The translations under genes and the position numbers were made by a program. DNA of 64,000 bases, from NCBI GenBank assembly GCA_022779305.1, contig JALFSW010000042.1, positions 62,001-126,000 on the forward strand, written 5' to 3'. Position 1 is the stretch's first letter, and the number at the start of each line of letters is the position of its first letter. Source of the stretch: Prevotella sp. (GTDB lineage: Bacteria; Bacteroidota; Bacteroidia; Bacteroidales; Bacteroidaceae). The notes beneath the pieces are model-generated. The model was not told the DNA's origin, ran no database searches, and saw nothing but the letters and a program-made list of their open reading frames with translations. Of this stretch, positions 19,329 through 28,505 are shown piece by piece.

Positions 19329-21779
19329 ATGTTTAAAAAACCTTTTTTATTAACTTTCTTCCTTTGTTTTGCACATTTCGTTGTGGCACAAAACAAGGAA
19401 TTTGAACTCAAAAATTGGAAATTCTCCAGAGACAAAAAACATTGGCAAGAAGTAATCATCCCTCATGATTGGGCTATCGCTGGACCATTTGACAAAAAAT
19501 GGGATTTACAAATGGTGGCTATCAGTCAAAATGGTGAAACGCAGGCGACAGAAAAATCGGGTCGTTCTGGTGCATTACCTTGGATTGGCGAGGGATGGTA
19601 TGAATACGCATTGGAGGTGAAACAGAAAAACTTTGCCCATGCAATACTTTGCTTCGATGGTGCGATGTCGGAGCCCATCGTTTATGTTAATGGCAAAGAG
19701 GCAGGCAGATGGGCTTATGGCTACAATGCTTTCCGATTAGACATTGCCCCATTGCTTCGCCAAGGCGCAAACACATTGCTCGTGCATCTCAATAACCGTG
19801 AAGAAAGTAGCCGTTGGTATCCGGGGGCGGGCATTTATCGTCCTGTGAAGCTCACATTTACACCACAAACCTACATCGATGATTGGTCGGTTTTCGCACG
19901 AACAACGGCTATCCATCAACAAAAAGCAACACTCATGGTCGATTTTTCGGTCGTAGGATTGAGCAAGCGAGCTACGGCAACGGTTGAAATTTTCGATGGA
20001 AAGAAGTTGTGTGCTCAAGACTCGCAAGCCATTGTTGCCCATCAAAAGGATCTCCAATTCACGCTCACTTTGCCAAATGCCCAACTTTGGACACCCGAAA
20101 CACCTCATCTTTACAACATTCGTATTCGCATCAAAGACGGAAAACATATACTTGCTTCTCATCAATTGAAAACGGGCGTGCGCACTATCAACGTAACGAA
20201 AGAAAAAGGATTTCAACTCAACGGACAAATGCGCAAAATTCAAGGTGTTTGCCTGCACCATGACTTAGGTCCGTTGGGTGCAGCTGTGAACAAAGCAGCA
20301 CTCATTCGCCAAATAAAACTGATGAAAGAAATGGGTGCCGATGCCATACGCACTGCCCACAACATGCCATCTCAATTGCAGATGGAACTTTGCGACTCGT
20401 TGGGAATGATGGTTATGGCGGAAAGTTTCGATATGTGGCACTATCCTAAATGTAAGAATGGCTATGCCATCTTCTTTGATGAGTGGGCTGAAAAAGACAT
20501 CGAAAACCTCGTTCGCAATCATCGCAACCACCCAAGTATCATAATGTGGAGCATCGGTAATGAAATTCCGGAGCAATGGAGCGATGAAGGTAGGGAAATT
20601 TCTGAACGCCTTCAGTCGCTCATTCACCAATTCGACCCTACTCGTCCTGTTACACAGGGAAAAGACCGTGCGGAGGAAGCACTCAAATCGGGATTTGCAC
20701 AAGTAATGGATGTGCCTGGTTTTAATTATCGTGTTTATAAATATGGCCGCAACATTGCGCAACTTCCAAAGGGCTTCTTGCTCGGTGCGGAAACAGCCTC
20801 AACAGTTTCAAGTAGAGGTGTGTATAAGTTTCCGCTCAAATGGGGTGTGGTTGAGGCTGACCAAGATGGACAAGTTTCGAGCTACGACCTGAATTGGTGT
20901 TCATGGAGCAATCTTCCAGAAGAAGATTTTATGGCAATGGAGGATGAGCCTTACACGATTGGACAGTTTATTTGGACGGGTATTGACTATTTGGGCGAAC
21001 CTACGCCTTATGATGAATATTGGCCAAGTCGCAGTAGTTACTTCGGTGCGTGCGACCTTGCTGGTTTGCCCAAAGACCGCTATTATCTTTACCGCTCGAT
21101 TTGGAACAAAAAAGCCCATACGCTTCACCTCCTTCCCCACTGGACATGGAACGGACGTGAGGGACAAAACGTGCCTGTTTTCTGTTATACGGATTATCCC
21201 GAAGCCGAACTTTTTGTCAATGGGAAATCGCAAGGGCGCAGAAAGAAAAATAGCAATGTCACTGGCGAAACCAAAACAGGTCACCCCGCCACACCAGAAG
21301 AGGCACAAAAACGTGCCGAACGTTATCGCTTAATGTGGAAGGATGTTGTCTATGAACCTGGAGAAATAAAAGTTGTTGCCTATGATGAAAAGGGGAATAA
21401 GGCGGCAGAGAAAAGCATCAGAACAGCTGGCAGTCCTGCACGCTTGCTACTCGAATCCGACAGAAAAACCATCAGTGCAGATGGCAACGATCTTGCTTAT
21501 ATCACAGTTTCGCTGACAGACGATAAAGGAGAACTCATTCCTTTTGCCAACGAACGTTTACACTTCTTTGTGGAGGGGGCAGGTCGCTTCAAAGCCGTTT
21601 GCAATGGTGATGCAACATCGCTCGAATCTTTCACAGAACCACGTATGCAACTTTTCAATGGTAAACTCGTTGTAACGCTCCAAAGTCTTTCTCAAGCTGG
21701 TGATATTCGCTTGCGAGTTACAAACGAAAAGGGCAACATCAGTGAAACGATCGTAATTAAAAGCGTAAAGAGAAATTAA
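19329..21779 (+). CDS. Secreted glycoside hydrolase family 2 enzyme (beta-galactosidase-like)
   Basis: 816 aa with a signal peptide (1-20, ending HFVVAQ). The sugar-binding jelly roll (about 25-180), immunoglobulin-like domain and TIM barrel follow in GH2 order. The acid/base is E412 in MWSIGNE and the nucleophile is probably E488 in LGAETAST. C-terminal beta domains (DUF4982-like, from about 600) are typical of Bacteroidetes enzymes that trim glycans in the periplasm. The substrate could be a beta-galactoside or beta-glucuronide. Transcribed alone with the PAP2 gene 58 bp upstream. Confidence 0.92.
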   Translation: MFKKPFLLTFFLCFAHFVVAQNKEFELKNWKFSRDKKHWQEVIIPHDWAIAGPFDKKWDLQMVAISQNGETQATEKSGRSGALPWIGEGWYEYALEVKQKNFAHAILCFDGAMSEPIVYVNGKEAGRWAYGYNAFRLDIAPLLRQGANTLLVHLNNREESSRWYPGAGIYRPVKLTFTPQTYIDDWSVFARTTAIHQQKATLMVDFSVVGLSKRATATVEIFDGKKLCAQDSQAIVAHQKDLQFTLTLPNAQLWTPETPHLYNIRIRIKDGKHILASHQLKTGVRTINVTKEKGFQLNGQMRKIQGVCLHHDLGPLGAAVNKAALIRQIKLMKEMGADAIRTAHNMPSQLQMELCDSLGMMVMAESFDMWHYPKCKNGYAIFFDEWAEKDIENLVRNHRNHPSIIMWSIGNEIPEQWSDEGREISERLQSLIHQFDPTRPVTQGKDRAEEALKSGFAQVMDVPGFNYRVYKYGRNIAQLPKGFLLGAETASTVSSRGVYKFPLKWGVVEADQDGQVSSYDLNWCSWSNLPEEDFMAMEDEPYTIGQFIWTGIDYLGEPTPYDEYWPSRSSYFGACDLAGLPKDRYYLYRSIWNKKAHTLHLLPHWTWNGREGQNVPVFCYTDYPEAELFVNGKSQGRRKKNSNVTGETKTGHPATPEEAQKRAERYRLMWKDVVYEPGEIKVVAYDEKGNKAAEKSIRTAGSPARLLLESDRKTISADGNDLAYITVSLTDDKGELIPFANERLHFFVEGAGRFKAVCNGDATSLESFTEPRMQLFNGKLVVTLQSLSQAGDIRLRVTNEKGNISETIVIKSVKRN

Positions 21780-21873
21780 TGCACAATTTAAGGTGAAATC
21801 GGAACATTATAACAGCTAAAAAAGGCTGCGAAGGCAAGAAAATGATTGTTTTTCTTACAAAATACGTTCAAAA

Positions 21874-21906
21874 TTTTGGAGGAACACAAAAAAAGCATTA
21901 CCTTTG
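21874..21906 (+). promoter_or_regulatory. Promoter of tRNA-Gln
   Basis: TTTTGG at 21874-21879 and TACCTTTG at 21899-21906, 19 bp apart, ending 9 bp before the tRNA; a close match to the Bacteroidetes consensus. Confidence 0.75.
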
Positions 21907-21915
21907 CAGCGCAAT

Positions 21916-21986
21916 TGACCTATGGTGTAATGGTAGCACAACAGGTTTTGGTTCTGTTTGTGGTGGTTCGAATCCGCCTAGGTCAA
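21916..21986 (+). tRNA. tRNA-Gln (anticodon TTG)
   Basis: A cloverleaf can be drawn: acceptor TGACCTA / TAGGTCA, anticodon arm ACAGG-TTTTGGT-TCTGT with anticodon TTG, T arm GGTGG-TTCGAAT-CCGCC, discriminator A. CCA is not encoded. A perfect terminator follows. Confidence 0.96.
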
Positions 21987-21987
21987 C

Positions 21988-22025
21988 AAAAAAAGGTTCT
22001 TAAGCATTGCTTAGGAACCTTTTTT
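21988..22025 (+). terminator. tRNA-Gln terminator
   Basis: AAGGTTCTTAAGC (21993-22005) pairs with GCTTAGGAACCTT (22009-22021), one mismatch, followed by a T-run. Confidence 0.88.
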
Positions 22026-22030
22026 GGTTT

Positions 22031-22226
22031 ACCCCAATTCGGTTATTAGAGCCCAAACGAATTGCATTTGATTGTCTGTGCAGCTTCTTTAGCATTTTCT
22101 CGCAGATGTAGCGGGCTACTTCAAGAAAAAACGATAGACAAGTTGCCGACAAGCGGATGCAAGCCGTTGGGAAGTGAAGGAATAAAATAAAAAGAAACCC
22201 TCATGGTCTAATGACCGATTTGGGTT
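22031..22226 (+). repeat. Family A repeat, copy 3
   Basis: About 196 bp, ACCCCAATTCGGTTATTAGA at the left and TCTAATGACCGATTTGGGT at the right, centre CGCAGATGTAGCGGGCTAC. Lies between tRNA-Gln and the convergent glutathione peroxidase gene. Confidence 0.85.
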
Positions 22227-22276
22227 TAAAATCAATCAAATATTAAGAATTGTGAAGAAAAAGAGGACTTAATGCC

Positions 22277-22897
22277 CTACTTTTTCTTCATATCAAGAAG
22301 TTGTTGAATGCTTGTTTCCACCTTATTTATATCATCAGTGGGTTCAAAACGCTCTACAACTGTGCCTGATTGATCTACCAGAAACTTGGTAAAGTTCCAT
22401 TTTATGCTGGGATTTCGGTCATAGGCTGGGTCTTTTTCACGAAATTTTGCGTCTAAATACTGCCCAATTTTGTTGGTCAAATCGAAACCTTTAAAACCCT
22501 TTTGTGCTTTCAAGTAGGTGTAGAGTGGTGACTCGTTCTTTCCGTTCACATCAATTTTGTTGAACTGTGGAAAGGTTGTTCCATACGTAGTGGTACAGAA
22601 TGCATTGATTTCTCGGTACGTTCCCGGTGCTTGTTCACCAAACTGATTGCAGGGAAAGTCTAAAACAACCAGTCCTTTGTCCTTATAAGCATCGTAGAGC
22701 TTTTGCAATTCGGCATATTGTGGTGTAAATCCGCATTTTGTTGCCGTATTGACTATCAAGAGAATTTTTCCTTTGAATTGTTTCATCTTGACGGTTTTAC
22801 CATCTCCATTTTTCACACTGAATTTGTAAACATTCTTTTGCGCCATCACGGTCATACCTATGAAAGCACAGAAAATCATTGTTAATATTTTTTTCAT
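22277..22897 (-). CDS. Glutathione peroxidase family protein, exported
   Basis: 206 aa. A signal peptide (MKKILTMIFCAFIGMTVMAQ) suggests a periplasmic thiol peroxidase. The peroxidatic residue is C55 in NTATKCGFTPQY (cysteine, not selenocysteine), with the conserved PCNQF (82-86) and WNFTKFLV. The start at 22897 overlaps the cobB stop as ATGA; an in-frame ATG at 22903 is also possible. Bacterial members usually use thioredoxin rather than glutathione. Confidence 0.93.
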   Translation of the reverse strand: MKKILTMIFCAFIGMTVMAQKNVYKFSVKNGDGKTVKMKQFKGKILLIVNTATKCGFTPQYAELQKLYDAYKDKGLVVLDFPCNQFGEQAPGTYREINAFCTTTYGTTFPQFNKIDVNGKNESPLYTYLKAQKGFKGFDLTNKIGQYLDAKFREKDPAYDRNPSIKWNFTKFLVDQSGTVVERFEPTDDINKVETSIQQLLDMKKK

Positions 22898-23589
22898 AAC
22901 CATTTGTTGATCAATTCTGTAATTCCTTCGCTTGCTCCTTTTTGTATGATTTCAATTTCTCGCTTGCTTTTCTTCATCACTTCATTGGGATCGATGAGAA
23001 AGATTTGGGCAGTGTCGGGCACGTATCGGATGAGGCCTGCGGCAGGATAAACGTTCAGCGATGTACCAACGATGACAAAGATATCGGCTTTTTCCACTTC
23101 GGCAGCAGCCTGTTCTATCATGGGTACGCTTTCTCCAAAAAATACAATGAACGGGCGCATGATGCTGCCATCCTTTGCCTTTGCTCCAGGTCGCACCTCG
23201 CAAGTCTCCTCTGTGAGGGTTTCGCGGTAGGTTGGGTCATAGGGTGCAACACTGGAACACACCTTTTTCAGTTCGCCATGCAGGTGAATAACCTCTGAAG
23301 AGCCAGCTCTTTCGTGCAAATCGTCCACGTTTTGTGTAACTACTACCACGCGGTACTGTTTTTCCAATTCGGAAATCAGCCGATGCCCTGTGTTGGGTTC
23401 GGCTTGAAAGAGTTTTTTGCGCAATCGGTTGTAAAAGTTATTGACAAATACGGGGTCGGTTTCTATGGCTTCGTGGGTTGCTACTTTTTCAACAGGCTCG
23501 TTTTCCCATAACCCATTTTGCCCTCGAAAAGTGCTAAATCCGCTTTCAACCGACATCCCTGCACCGGTGAGAAAGACTATTGTTTTCAT
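22894..23589 (-). CDS. cobB: Sir2-family NAD-dependent protein deacylase
   Basis: 231 aa cytosolic sirtuin. NAD-binding GAGMSVESGFSTFRG at the N-terminus, TQNVDDLHERAG and the catalytic histidine in HLHGE are all present. Only two cysteines (KKVCSS and EETCEV) stand where many sirtuins have a four-cysteine zinc ribbon, so the zinc module appears degenerate. The ATG at 23589 gives the usual N-terminus; another ATG lies at 23601. Coupled by a 4-bp overlap to the glutathione peroxidase gene. Confidence 0.93.
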   Translation of the reverse strand: MKTIVFLTGAGMSVESGFSTFRGQNGLWENEPVEKVATHEAIETDPVFVNNFYNRLRKKLFQAEPNTGHRLISELEKQYRVVVVTQNVDDLHERAGSSEVIHLHGELKKVCSSVAPYDPTYRETLTEETCEVRPGAKAKDGSIMRPFIVFFGESVPMIEQAAAEVEKADIFVIVGTSLNVYPAAGLIRYVPDTAQIFLIDPNEVMKKSKREIEIIQKGASEGITELINKWL

Positions 23590-23633
23590 TTCGCTACACA
23601 TTCGTTGAGAAACATTTTTATTTTATTATGCCA

Positions 23634-23641
23634 CAAATTTA
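23634..23641 (-). promoter_or_regulatory. Putative -7 box for cobB
   Basis: Reads TAAATTTG on the minus strand, 45 bp upstream of the cobB ATG. Confidence 0.4.
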
Positions 23642-23685
23642 ATTATTTTAATCAGATTATATGATTACTTCTGTATGAAAAATAT

Positions 23686-23693
23686 TATCTTTG
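23686..23693 (+). promoter_or_regulatory. Putative -7 box for the first FKBP gene
   Basis: TATCTTTG, 33 bp before the ATG at 23726; full TAnnTTTG match. Confidence 0.6.
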
Positions 23694-23725
23694 CACATAA
23701 AATTATCATAATAAACAAATTTCAA

Positions 23726-24334
23726 ATGGACAAATTAAGCTACGCATTGGGTATCGGCATAGGAACCCAGCTTTCAAATATGGGCGCAAATGCACTCAAT
23801 ATTGATGATTTCGCATTGGCTATTAAGGACGTTATTAGTGGTAACGAACTGAAGGTGAACAACCAAGAGGCACAACAATTGGTGAACAATTTCTTTGCAG
23901 AACAAGAAGCAAAGCAACAGGCTGCAGCCGAAGAGGCGGGTAAAGTGGTAAAGGCTGTGAGCGAAGACTTCCTCGCAGAAAACGCTAAAAAGTCTGGCGT
24001 CATCACATTGCCATCTGGTTTGCAATACGAAATCATTACCGAAGGCAACGGAAAGAAGCATCCCAAGGCTACGGACAAAGTGAAATGTCATTACGAGGGC
24101 ACACTGGTAGACGGCACAAAGTTTGATAGTTCATACGACAGAAACGAACCTGCGGTGTTTGGATTGAACCAAGTTATCGCTGGATGGACGGAAGGTTTGC
24201 AGCTGATGACAGAAGGAGCCAAGTTCCGTTTCTTCATTCCTTACAACCTCGGATATGGTGAACGTGGTGCAGGTGCGTCTATTCCACCTTATGCTGCTCT
24301 TGTGTTCGTTGTAGAACTGATTGAAGTTTTATAA
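23726..24334 (+). CDS. FKBP-type peptidyl-prolyl isomerase, cytoplasmic type
   Basis: 202 aa without a signal peptide. An FKBP N-terminal dimerisation region (about 1-85) is followed by an FKBP domain (97-202) with the expected KVKCHYEGTLVDGTKFDSSY, VIAGWTEGLQLM and IPYNLGYGERG. It catalyses prolyl cis-trans isomerisation and assists folding. The start at 23726 fits the family N-terminus DKLSYALGI and the promoter position. First of three tandem paralogues. Confidence 0.93.
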   Translation: MDKLSYALGIGIGTQLSNMGANALNIDDFALAIKDVISGNELKVNNQEAQQLVNNFFAEQEAKQQAAAEEAGKVVKAVSEDFLAENAKKSGVITLPSGLQYEIITEGNGKKHPKATDKVKCHYEGTLVDGTKFDSSYDRNEPAVFGLNQVIAGWTEGLQLMTEGAKFRFFIPYNLGYGERGAGASIPPYAALVFVVELIEVL

Positions 24335-24441
24335 TCGAAGATAATGCGCTTGCGTCATAAGCGTTATTCCACCGATGATGCAAGGCAGATGAATGAAGAA
24401 GAAAATCAATTAGAAATAATCATAAAAATATTTATAAGAAG

Positions 24442-25344
24442 ATGAAAAAACTTTCTATTGCTGCCGCAATGGCAGTTGCAGCCATAGGTTTCACAGCTTG
24501 TGGCAACTCTACGCCAAAGGAAGAGTTGAAGACAGATGTAGACTCTTTAAGCTATGCTTTTGGTATAGATCAAGGTCAAAGTGTTAAACAATACTTGCAA
24601 CAAATGGACATTGATACGGCTTATGTGGATGAGTTCTTGAAGGGTATGAGTGCAGGTGCAACATCGTTAGACGACAAAAAGAAACAAGCGTATAATGCAG
24701 GTGTTGGTGCTGGTATGCAAATGGCTATGGTCATCAAACAACAGCTCAATAAGAATATTTTCGGTGCCGACTCAACACAAACCATTTCTATCGACAACTT
24801 CCTTGCTGGGTTTGCTGCCAGTGCAAAAAATCAAGGTCAGAAGATGACCCTCGATCAGGCACGTAAAGTGGAACAAACCGTTGCACAAGCTATTCAAGCA
24901 AAGTCGGCAGAAAAGACTTATGCCAAGAATAAAGCTGAAAACGATAAGTTTATGGCAAATGTGGCAAAGAGAGCAGATGTAAAAGCACTCAAAAATGGTG
25001 TCTTCTACAAAGAACTGAAAGCTGGAAGCGGTGCAAAACCAACCAAAAACGACATTGTGAAAGTAAACTACGAAGGAAAAAACATTGCAGGTAAGGTGTT
25101 CGATCAACGCGATGGCGCAACAATGCCATTGGCTGGCGTTGTTCCTGGTTTCACAGAAGCATTGTCTAACATGCCTGTTGGTTCAAAATGGGAAATTTAT
25201 ATTCCTTACAAACAAGGCTATGGTGCACAGGAAACAAGCCCCGAACTACCTCCATTCTCAACACTGGTGTTCACAGTTGAGCTACTCTCAATCGAAAAAG
25301 CACCACAAGCACAAGGTGGAAAAGTAGTACCTCAAGTACAATAA
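24442..25344 (+). CDS. FKBP-type peptidyl-prolyl isomerase, lipoprotein
   Basis: 300 aa. The N-terminus MKKLSIAAAMAVAAIGFTACG has a lipobox (FTAC), so it is probably a lipid-anchored periplasmic folding factor. The helical N-terminal domain (DSLSYAFGIDQGQSVKQY onward) precedes a C-terminal FKBP domain (about 205-290; VKVNYEGKNIAGKVFDQ, IPYKQGYGAQ). The AATSPELPP-type loop is longer than in the first paralogue. Ends with a strong terminator. Confidence 0.92.
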   Translation: MKKLSIAAAMAVAAIGFTACGNSTPKEELKTDVDSLSYAFGIDQGQSVKQYLQQMDIDTAYVDEFLKGMSAGATSLDDKKKQAYNAGVGAGMQMAMVIKQQLNKNIFGADSTQTISIDNFLAGFAASAKNQGQKMTLDQARKVEQTVAQAIQAKSAEKTYAKNKAENDKFMANVAKRADVKALKNGVFYKELKAGSGAKPTKNDIVKVNYEGKNIAGKVFDQRDGATMPLAGVVPGFTEALSNMPVGSKWEIYIPYKQGYGAQETSPELPPFSTLVFTVELLSIEKAPQAQGGKVVPQVQ

Positions 25345-25377
25345 GATTCTTAATAAATCAATTTATAAACCATCCTA

Positions 25378-25410
25378 AAAGGTCGGAGAGGTATAACTCC
25401 GACCTTTTTA
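25378..25410 (+). terminator. Terminator between FKBP genes 2 and 3
   Basis: Perfect 11-bp stem AAAGGTCGGAG / CTCCGACCTTT with a 9-nt loop and a following T-run, 33 bp after the stop. Confidence 0.85.
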
Positions 25411-25427
25411 AATTACTTTAAATTAGC

Positions 25428-26432
25428 ATGAAAAAGATTTTTCTTTTAGCCACAGTGCTACTTGCCAGTGCAAGCATGCAGCCTTTGCTTGCACAAGAAA
25501 AGAAAAAAAATAAGAAGAATAAGGCAGAAGTAGCCCAAACAGTCGATAAAGTCGAGCTGAAAACAACTTCAGACTCCATCAGCTATGCCGCAGGCATGGC
25601 GCTTACACAAGGATTAGACGAGTATCTGAAGCATCAGTACAAGCTCACGGAGGAACAGATGCCTGAGTTTATACGAGGATTGAAAACGGGTATTGCGCAG
25701 CGAGCAGACAAAAATTTTGCAGCCTATGCGGCAGGATTACAGGTTGCTCAACAGGTGGAAGCTGGTTTGCTTCCTAACGTAGAACAACAGTTTGACGACA
25801 AAAAAACAATTAACCCAGAAATGCTCTATAAAGGTTTTCTTGCCGTAATCGAGAAAGATTCTTCACTCTTTAAAACAGAAACGGCAAAAACTTTCTATGA
25901 CCAAAAACTTGTGGAAGCAAAAGAAGCTAAAAATCGTGCCAACAAATTGGCTGGAGAACAGTTTCTCGCTGCCAACAAGCAACAGCCAGATGTCGTAACT
26001 TTACCTTCGGGGCTGCAGTATAAAATCATCACAAAAGGGACGGGCAACATTCCAAAGCCAACCGACAAGGTAAGAGTGGTTTACGAAGGACGCACGCTCG
26101 ATGGAAAAGTTTTTGATGCAACTGAACGACATGGTAAACCAAACGACACATTCGGTGTTTCAAACCTCATAAAAGGTTGGACAGAAGCCTTGACAATGAT
26201 GCCTGTTGGTTCAAAATGGGAAATCTATATCCCACAAGAACTTGCCTACGGAGAACGTGGTGCGGGAAAGGATATTCCACCATTCTCTGCCCTTATCTTC
26301 ACTTTGGAACTGCAGGGAATTGAAGTCCCCGAAGTGAAGCCCGAAAAGGTAGTGGAAATAGCACCTGAAAAGCCTGCAAAACCTGCCACAAAGCCCAATC
26401 GCCCACGTGCTAAGAAAATAAAGGGTAAATAG
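25428..26432 (+). CDS. FKBP-type peptidyl-prolyl isomerase, periplasmic
   Basis: 334 aa with a signal peptide (1-22, ending MQPLLAQE) and a Lys/Asn-rich linker (KKKNKKNK). An FKBP N-terminal domain (about 55-190) precedes the catalytic domain (about 195-300; VRVVYEGRTLDGKVFDATE, IPQELAYGERG). The C-terminus is a Pro/Lys-rich basic tail (KPAKPATKPNRPRAKKIKGK), absent in the other two paralogues, which might bind a polyanion. Only 17 bp separate it from the preceding terminator. Confidence 0.92.
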   Translation: MKKIFLLATVLLASASMQPLLAQEKKKNKKNKAEVAQTVDKVELKTTSDSISYAAGMALTQGLDEYLKHQYKLTEEQMPEFIRGLKTGIAQRADKNFAAYAAGLQVAQQVEAGLLPNVEQQFDDKKTINPEMLYKGFLAVIEKDSSLFKTETAKTFYDQKLVEAKEAKNRANKLAGEQFLAANKQQPDVVTLPSGLQYKIITKGTGNIPKPTDKVRVVYEGRTLDGKVFDATERHGKPNDTFGVSNLIKGWTEALTMMPVGSKWEIYIPQELAYGERGAGKDIPPFSALIFTLELQGIEVPEVKPEKVVEIAPEKPAKPATKPNRPRAKKIKGK

Positions 26433-26451
26433 TGATATTACACCAACAATT

Positions 26452-26490
26452 CAAGTAAGGCTCAGTTGCACAGCAACTGAGCCTTACTTG
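26452..26490. repeat. Family B palindrome acting as bidirectional terminator
   Basis: A perfect 17-bp stem, CAAGTAAGGCTCAGTTG with CAACTGAGCCTTACTTG, and a 5-nt loop. It lies between two convergent genes (stops at 26432 and 26528). Confidence 0.8.
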
Positions 26491-26527
26491 GAAAAGAACT
26501 ACTTAATCTCCAAGATCAGACGGAAAA

Positions 26528-28354
26528 TCATTGTTTTGCAGATTGGGCAAAAACATCATACGAGAGTATTAAATCGGAGATGTCGTAGGCTTTCTTGAGA
26601 TGGTTGATTTGGGTTTTCGTAATGTTTTTTTGTCCTACTTCTATATCGAAAGAGGAACCCACAGCAGCGTCAATTCGTTTTTTTGAAAAGAGACTCTGTC
26701 CGACACCTTTCCACGGATAATCATCTAATTGCAAGAGATTTAAGAGGGTTGGATAGATGTCTATTTGTCCGATTGGGAGTGTTGTGTGCATTGCCTTTGG
26801 CGAATTGATGACAATGAAAGGAACGAATTGTTTTTCGCTGACCATGCCTTTTCCTTCCTTCGATGCACAAATGGCAGCTCGGTCGCTTGCCAACCCTTCA
26901 TGGTCGCCCACGATTACTACCATTGTTTCCGAATAGTCGGGACGTGTTTTCAGATAGGCAAGCAATTTTCCCAAGGCAAAATCGGTGTAATTCGCCGTTA
27001 TTATATAATCAGCCATCTTCTCGGGATAATTCCCTTTGAGATGAATGCGCTTGAGTTGATCGGGCAGAATGAAGGGTGAATGTCCGGAGTAGGTAACCAT
27101 CTGAAGGAAAACGTGCTCGCCACGTTTCCATATTTCGCCATGCCTCATCTTCTCAATCGCTTGCTCGATGAAAGGAACATCGGCTAAATTCTTCTTTGGT
27201 CCAGTTGTTTGGGTGGCTTTCCAATCTTTTTTGGCATAGATTTTATCAAATCCGAAGAGCCTTGCCACATTTCCTTGGTTCCATATTATAGGACGATCGA
27301 CGGTCAAGAGATAGTTGGTGGTGTGGTTTTGTTGCTTCATCGCCTTTGCCAATGTGAAGAAAGTGTTGTTGGGGTATTTAAAAGCATAACAGCCACATTT
27401 CACAGGCAACAGACCAGCGTTGAGCATCAGTTGTGCGTCTATTGAACGACCGCCTCGTACTTGTGTCAAAACATGAGGTGCGTAGAGCGTTGATGGGTCT
27501 TTGAGGGCTTTGTTGAGATAGGGTGTAATGGGCTTTCCTTCGATGCTTTTACCAATGACCCAACTTTCCAACGATTCGCAAAAAACAATGATCAGGTTTT
27601 TCTTTTGGTGCTTTTCAAGTTGAATGGAGGTGTATTTGGGATGTTTGTGCATCCATTCGTTGATTTCTTGCCGAATCTCTGGCGTATATTGGGCTGTGCT
27701 TCGGATGGCATCGTAGGTTAGGTAGCCTGCAATGGTGTAGATGGGAGTCACACACGTGTAATCATTCTTGTTTTGAAGGCGTTCCACGGCATGGACAATA
27801 CCACCTTTTGCCCATACAATGCCCATGCTGATGGAGAGGAAAAAGAGGGTGAAAGCGGCATAACTCTTGAATATTTTCCACTTTTGCATCCGCTTTTCTT
27901 TCCACAAACAATAGCCTACAAAGAGGGTTTCGAGGGGCAAAAATGTATCATACCACCGCATTTGATCGATAACGCTCGCACTAAAATCGCTCAGATTGCT
28001 TGCTAAGGCATAAGAATCGAGTGGGATAGGGGCATTGTAGGTGCGGTTATACATCAAGTTGGCAATCAAAAGTGCATCTAAAAGCAACATTAACGCCACC
28101 TGAATGTTTTTCTTCTTCAACGCAATCAAGGGGAAAAGCAATAAAAATGTAACGGCTAATGTGTTGATATAGAGTGCTGGTTTAGATAAAGAGGTGAATG
28201 TTGTTTGCACACACCAAAGGAAATCAAACAACAAGAATTTGGCAAACAGGCCATAAAAAGCTGTTCTGACAATGTGGTTGCCAAATAACTGTGCTGCCGC
28301 AGTTTTGATGCAGTTTCTCATGGCGGTTGCCATTTTTAGTTTTTTCACAAGCAA
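26528..28354 (-). CDS. LTA synthase/sulfatase family membrane phosphotransferase
   Basis: 608 aa. Four to five N-terminal membrane segments (about 30-190) precede a periplasmic alkaline-phosphatase-fold domain with NLIIVFCESLESW, the candidate nucleophile region RGGRSIDAQLM and VVIVGDHEGLAS near the end. Family members transfer glycerol- or ethanolamine-phosphate, or hydrolyse sulfate esters. In Gram-negative Bacteroidales the usual expectation is a phosphoethanolamine- or phosphoglycerol-type envelope modification, but the substrate is unknown. Start codons at 28333 and 28321 are alternatives. Confidence 0.87.
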   Translation of the reverse strand: MLVKKLKMATAMRNCIKTAAAQLFGNHIVRTAFYGLFAKFLLFDFLWCVQTTFTSLSKPALYINTLAVTFLLLFPLIALKKKNIQVALMLLLDALLIANLMYNRTYNAPIPLDSYALASNLSDFSASVIDQMRWYDTFLPLETLFVGYCLWKEKRMQKWKIFKSYAAFTLFFLSISMGIVWAKGGIVHAVERLQNKNDYTCVTPIYTIAGYLTYDAIRSTAQYTPEIRQEINEWMHKHPKYTSIQLEKHQKKNLIIVFCESLESWVIGKSIEGKPITPYLNKALKDPSTLYAPHVLTQVRGGRSIDAQLMLNAGLLPVKCGCYAFKYPNNTFFTLAKAMKQQNHTTNYLLTVDRPIIWNQGNVARLFGFDKIYAKKDWKATQTTGPKKNLADVPFIEQAIEKMRHGEIWKRGEHVFLQMVTYSGHSPFILPDQLKRIHLKGNYPEKMADYIITANYTDFALGKLLAYLKTRPDYSETMVVIVGDHEGLASDRAAICASKEGKGMVSEKQFVPFIVINSPKAMHTTLPIGQIDIYPTLLNLLQLDDYPWKGVGQSLFSKKRIDAAVGSSFDIEVGQKNITKTQINHLKKAYDISDLILSYDVFAQSAKQ

Positions 28355-28384
28355 AAACGTTTTATTGGTTGGATGTTAAGGTTG

Positions 28385-28392
28385 CAAAGGTA
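28385..28392 (-). promoter_or_regulatory. Putative -7 box for the sulfatase gene
   Basis: Reads TACCTTTG on the minus strand, 30 bp upstream of the start at 28354. Confidence 0.55.
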
Positions 28393-28505
28393 AACATTTT
28401 TTAGTAGAAAAGTAAGTTTTTTTCGCAGTTTTATGGTGTAAACACAACCTTAACTGCACGAGGAATGGGGCTTTTATCGCATGGAAACAAGCTTTAATAT
28501 CTTGT

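Noticed and set aside
19737-20261. 174-codon open frame on the minus strand
   Set aside because: It is antisense to the GH2 gene and resembles no protein.
22277-22897. Possible selenoprotein (glutathione peroxidase)
   Set aside because: The active-site codon encodes cysteine (C55); no in-frame TGA.
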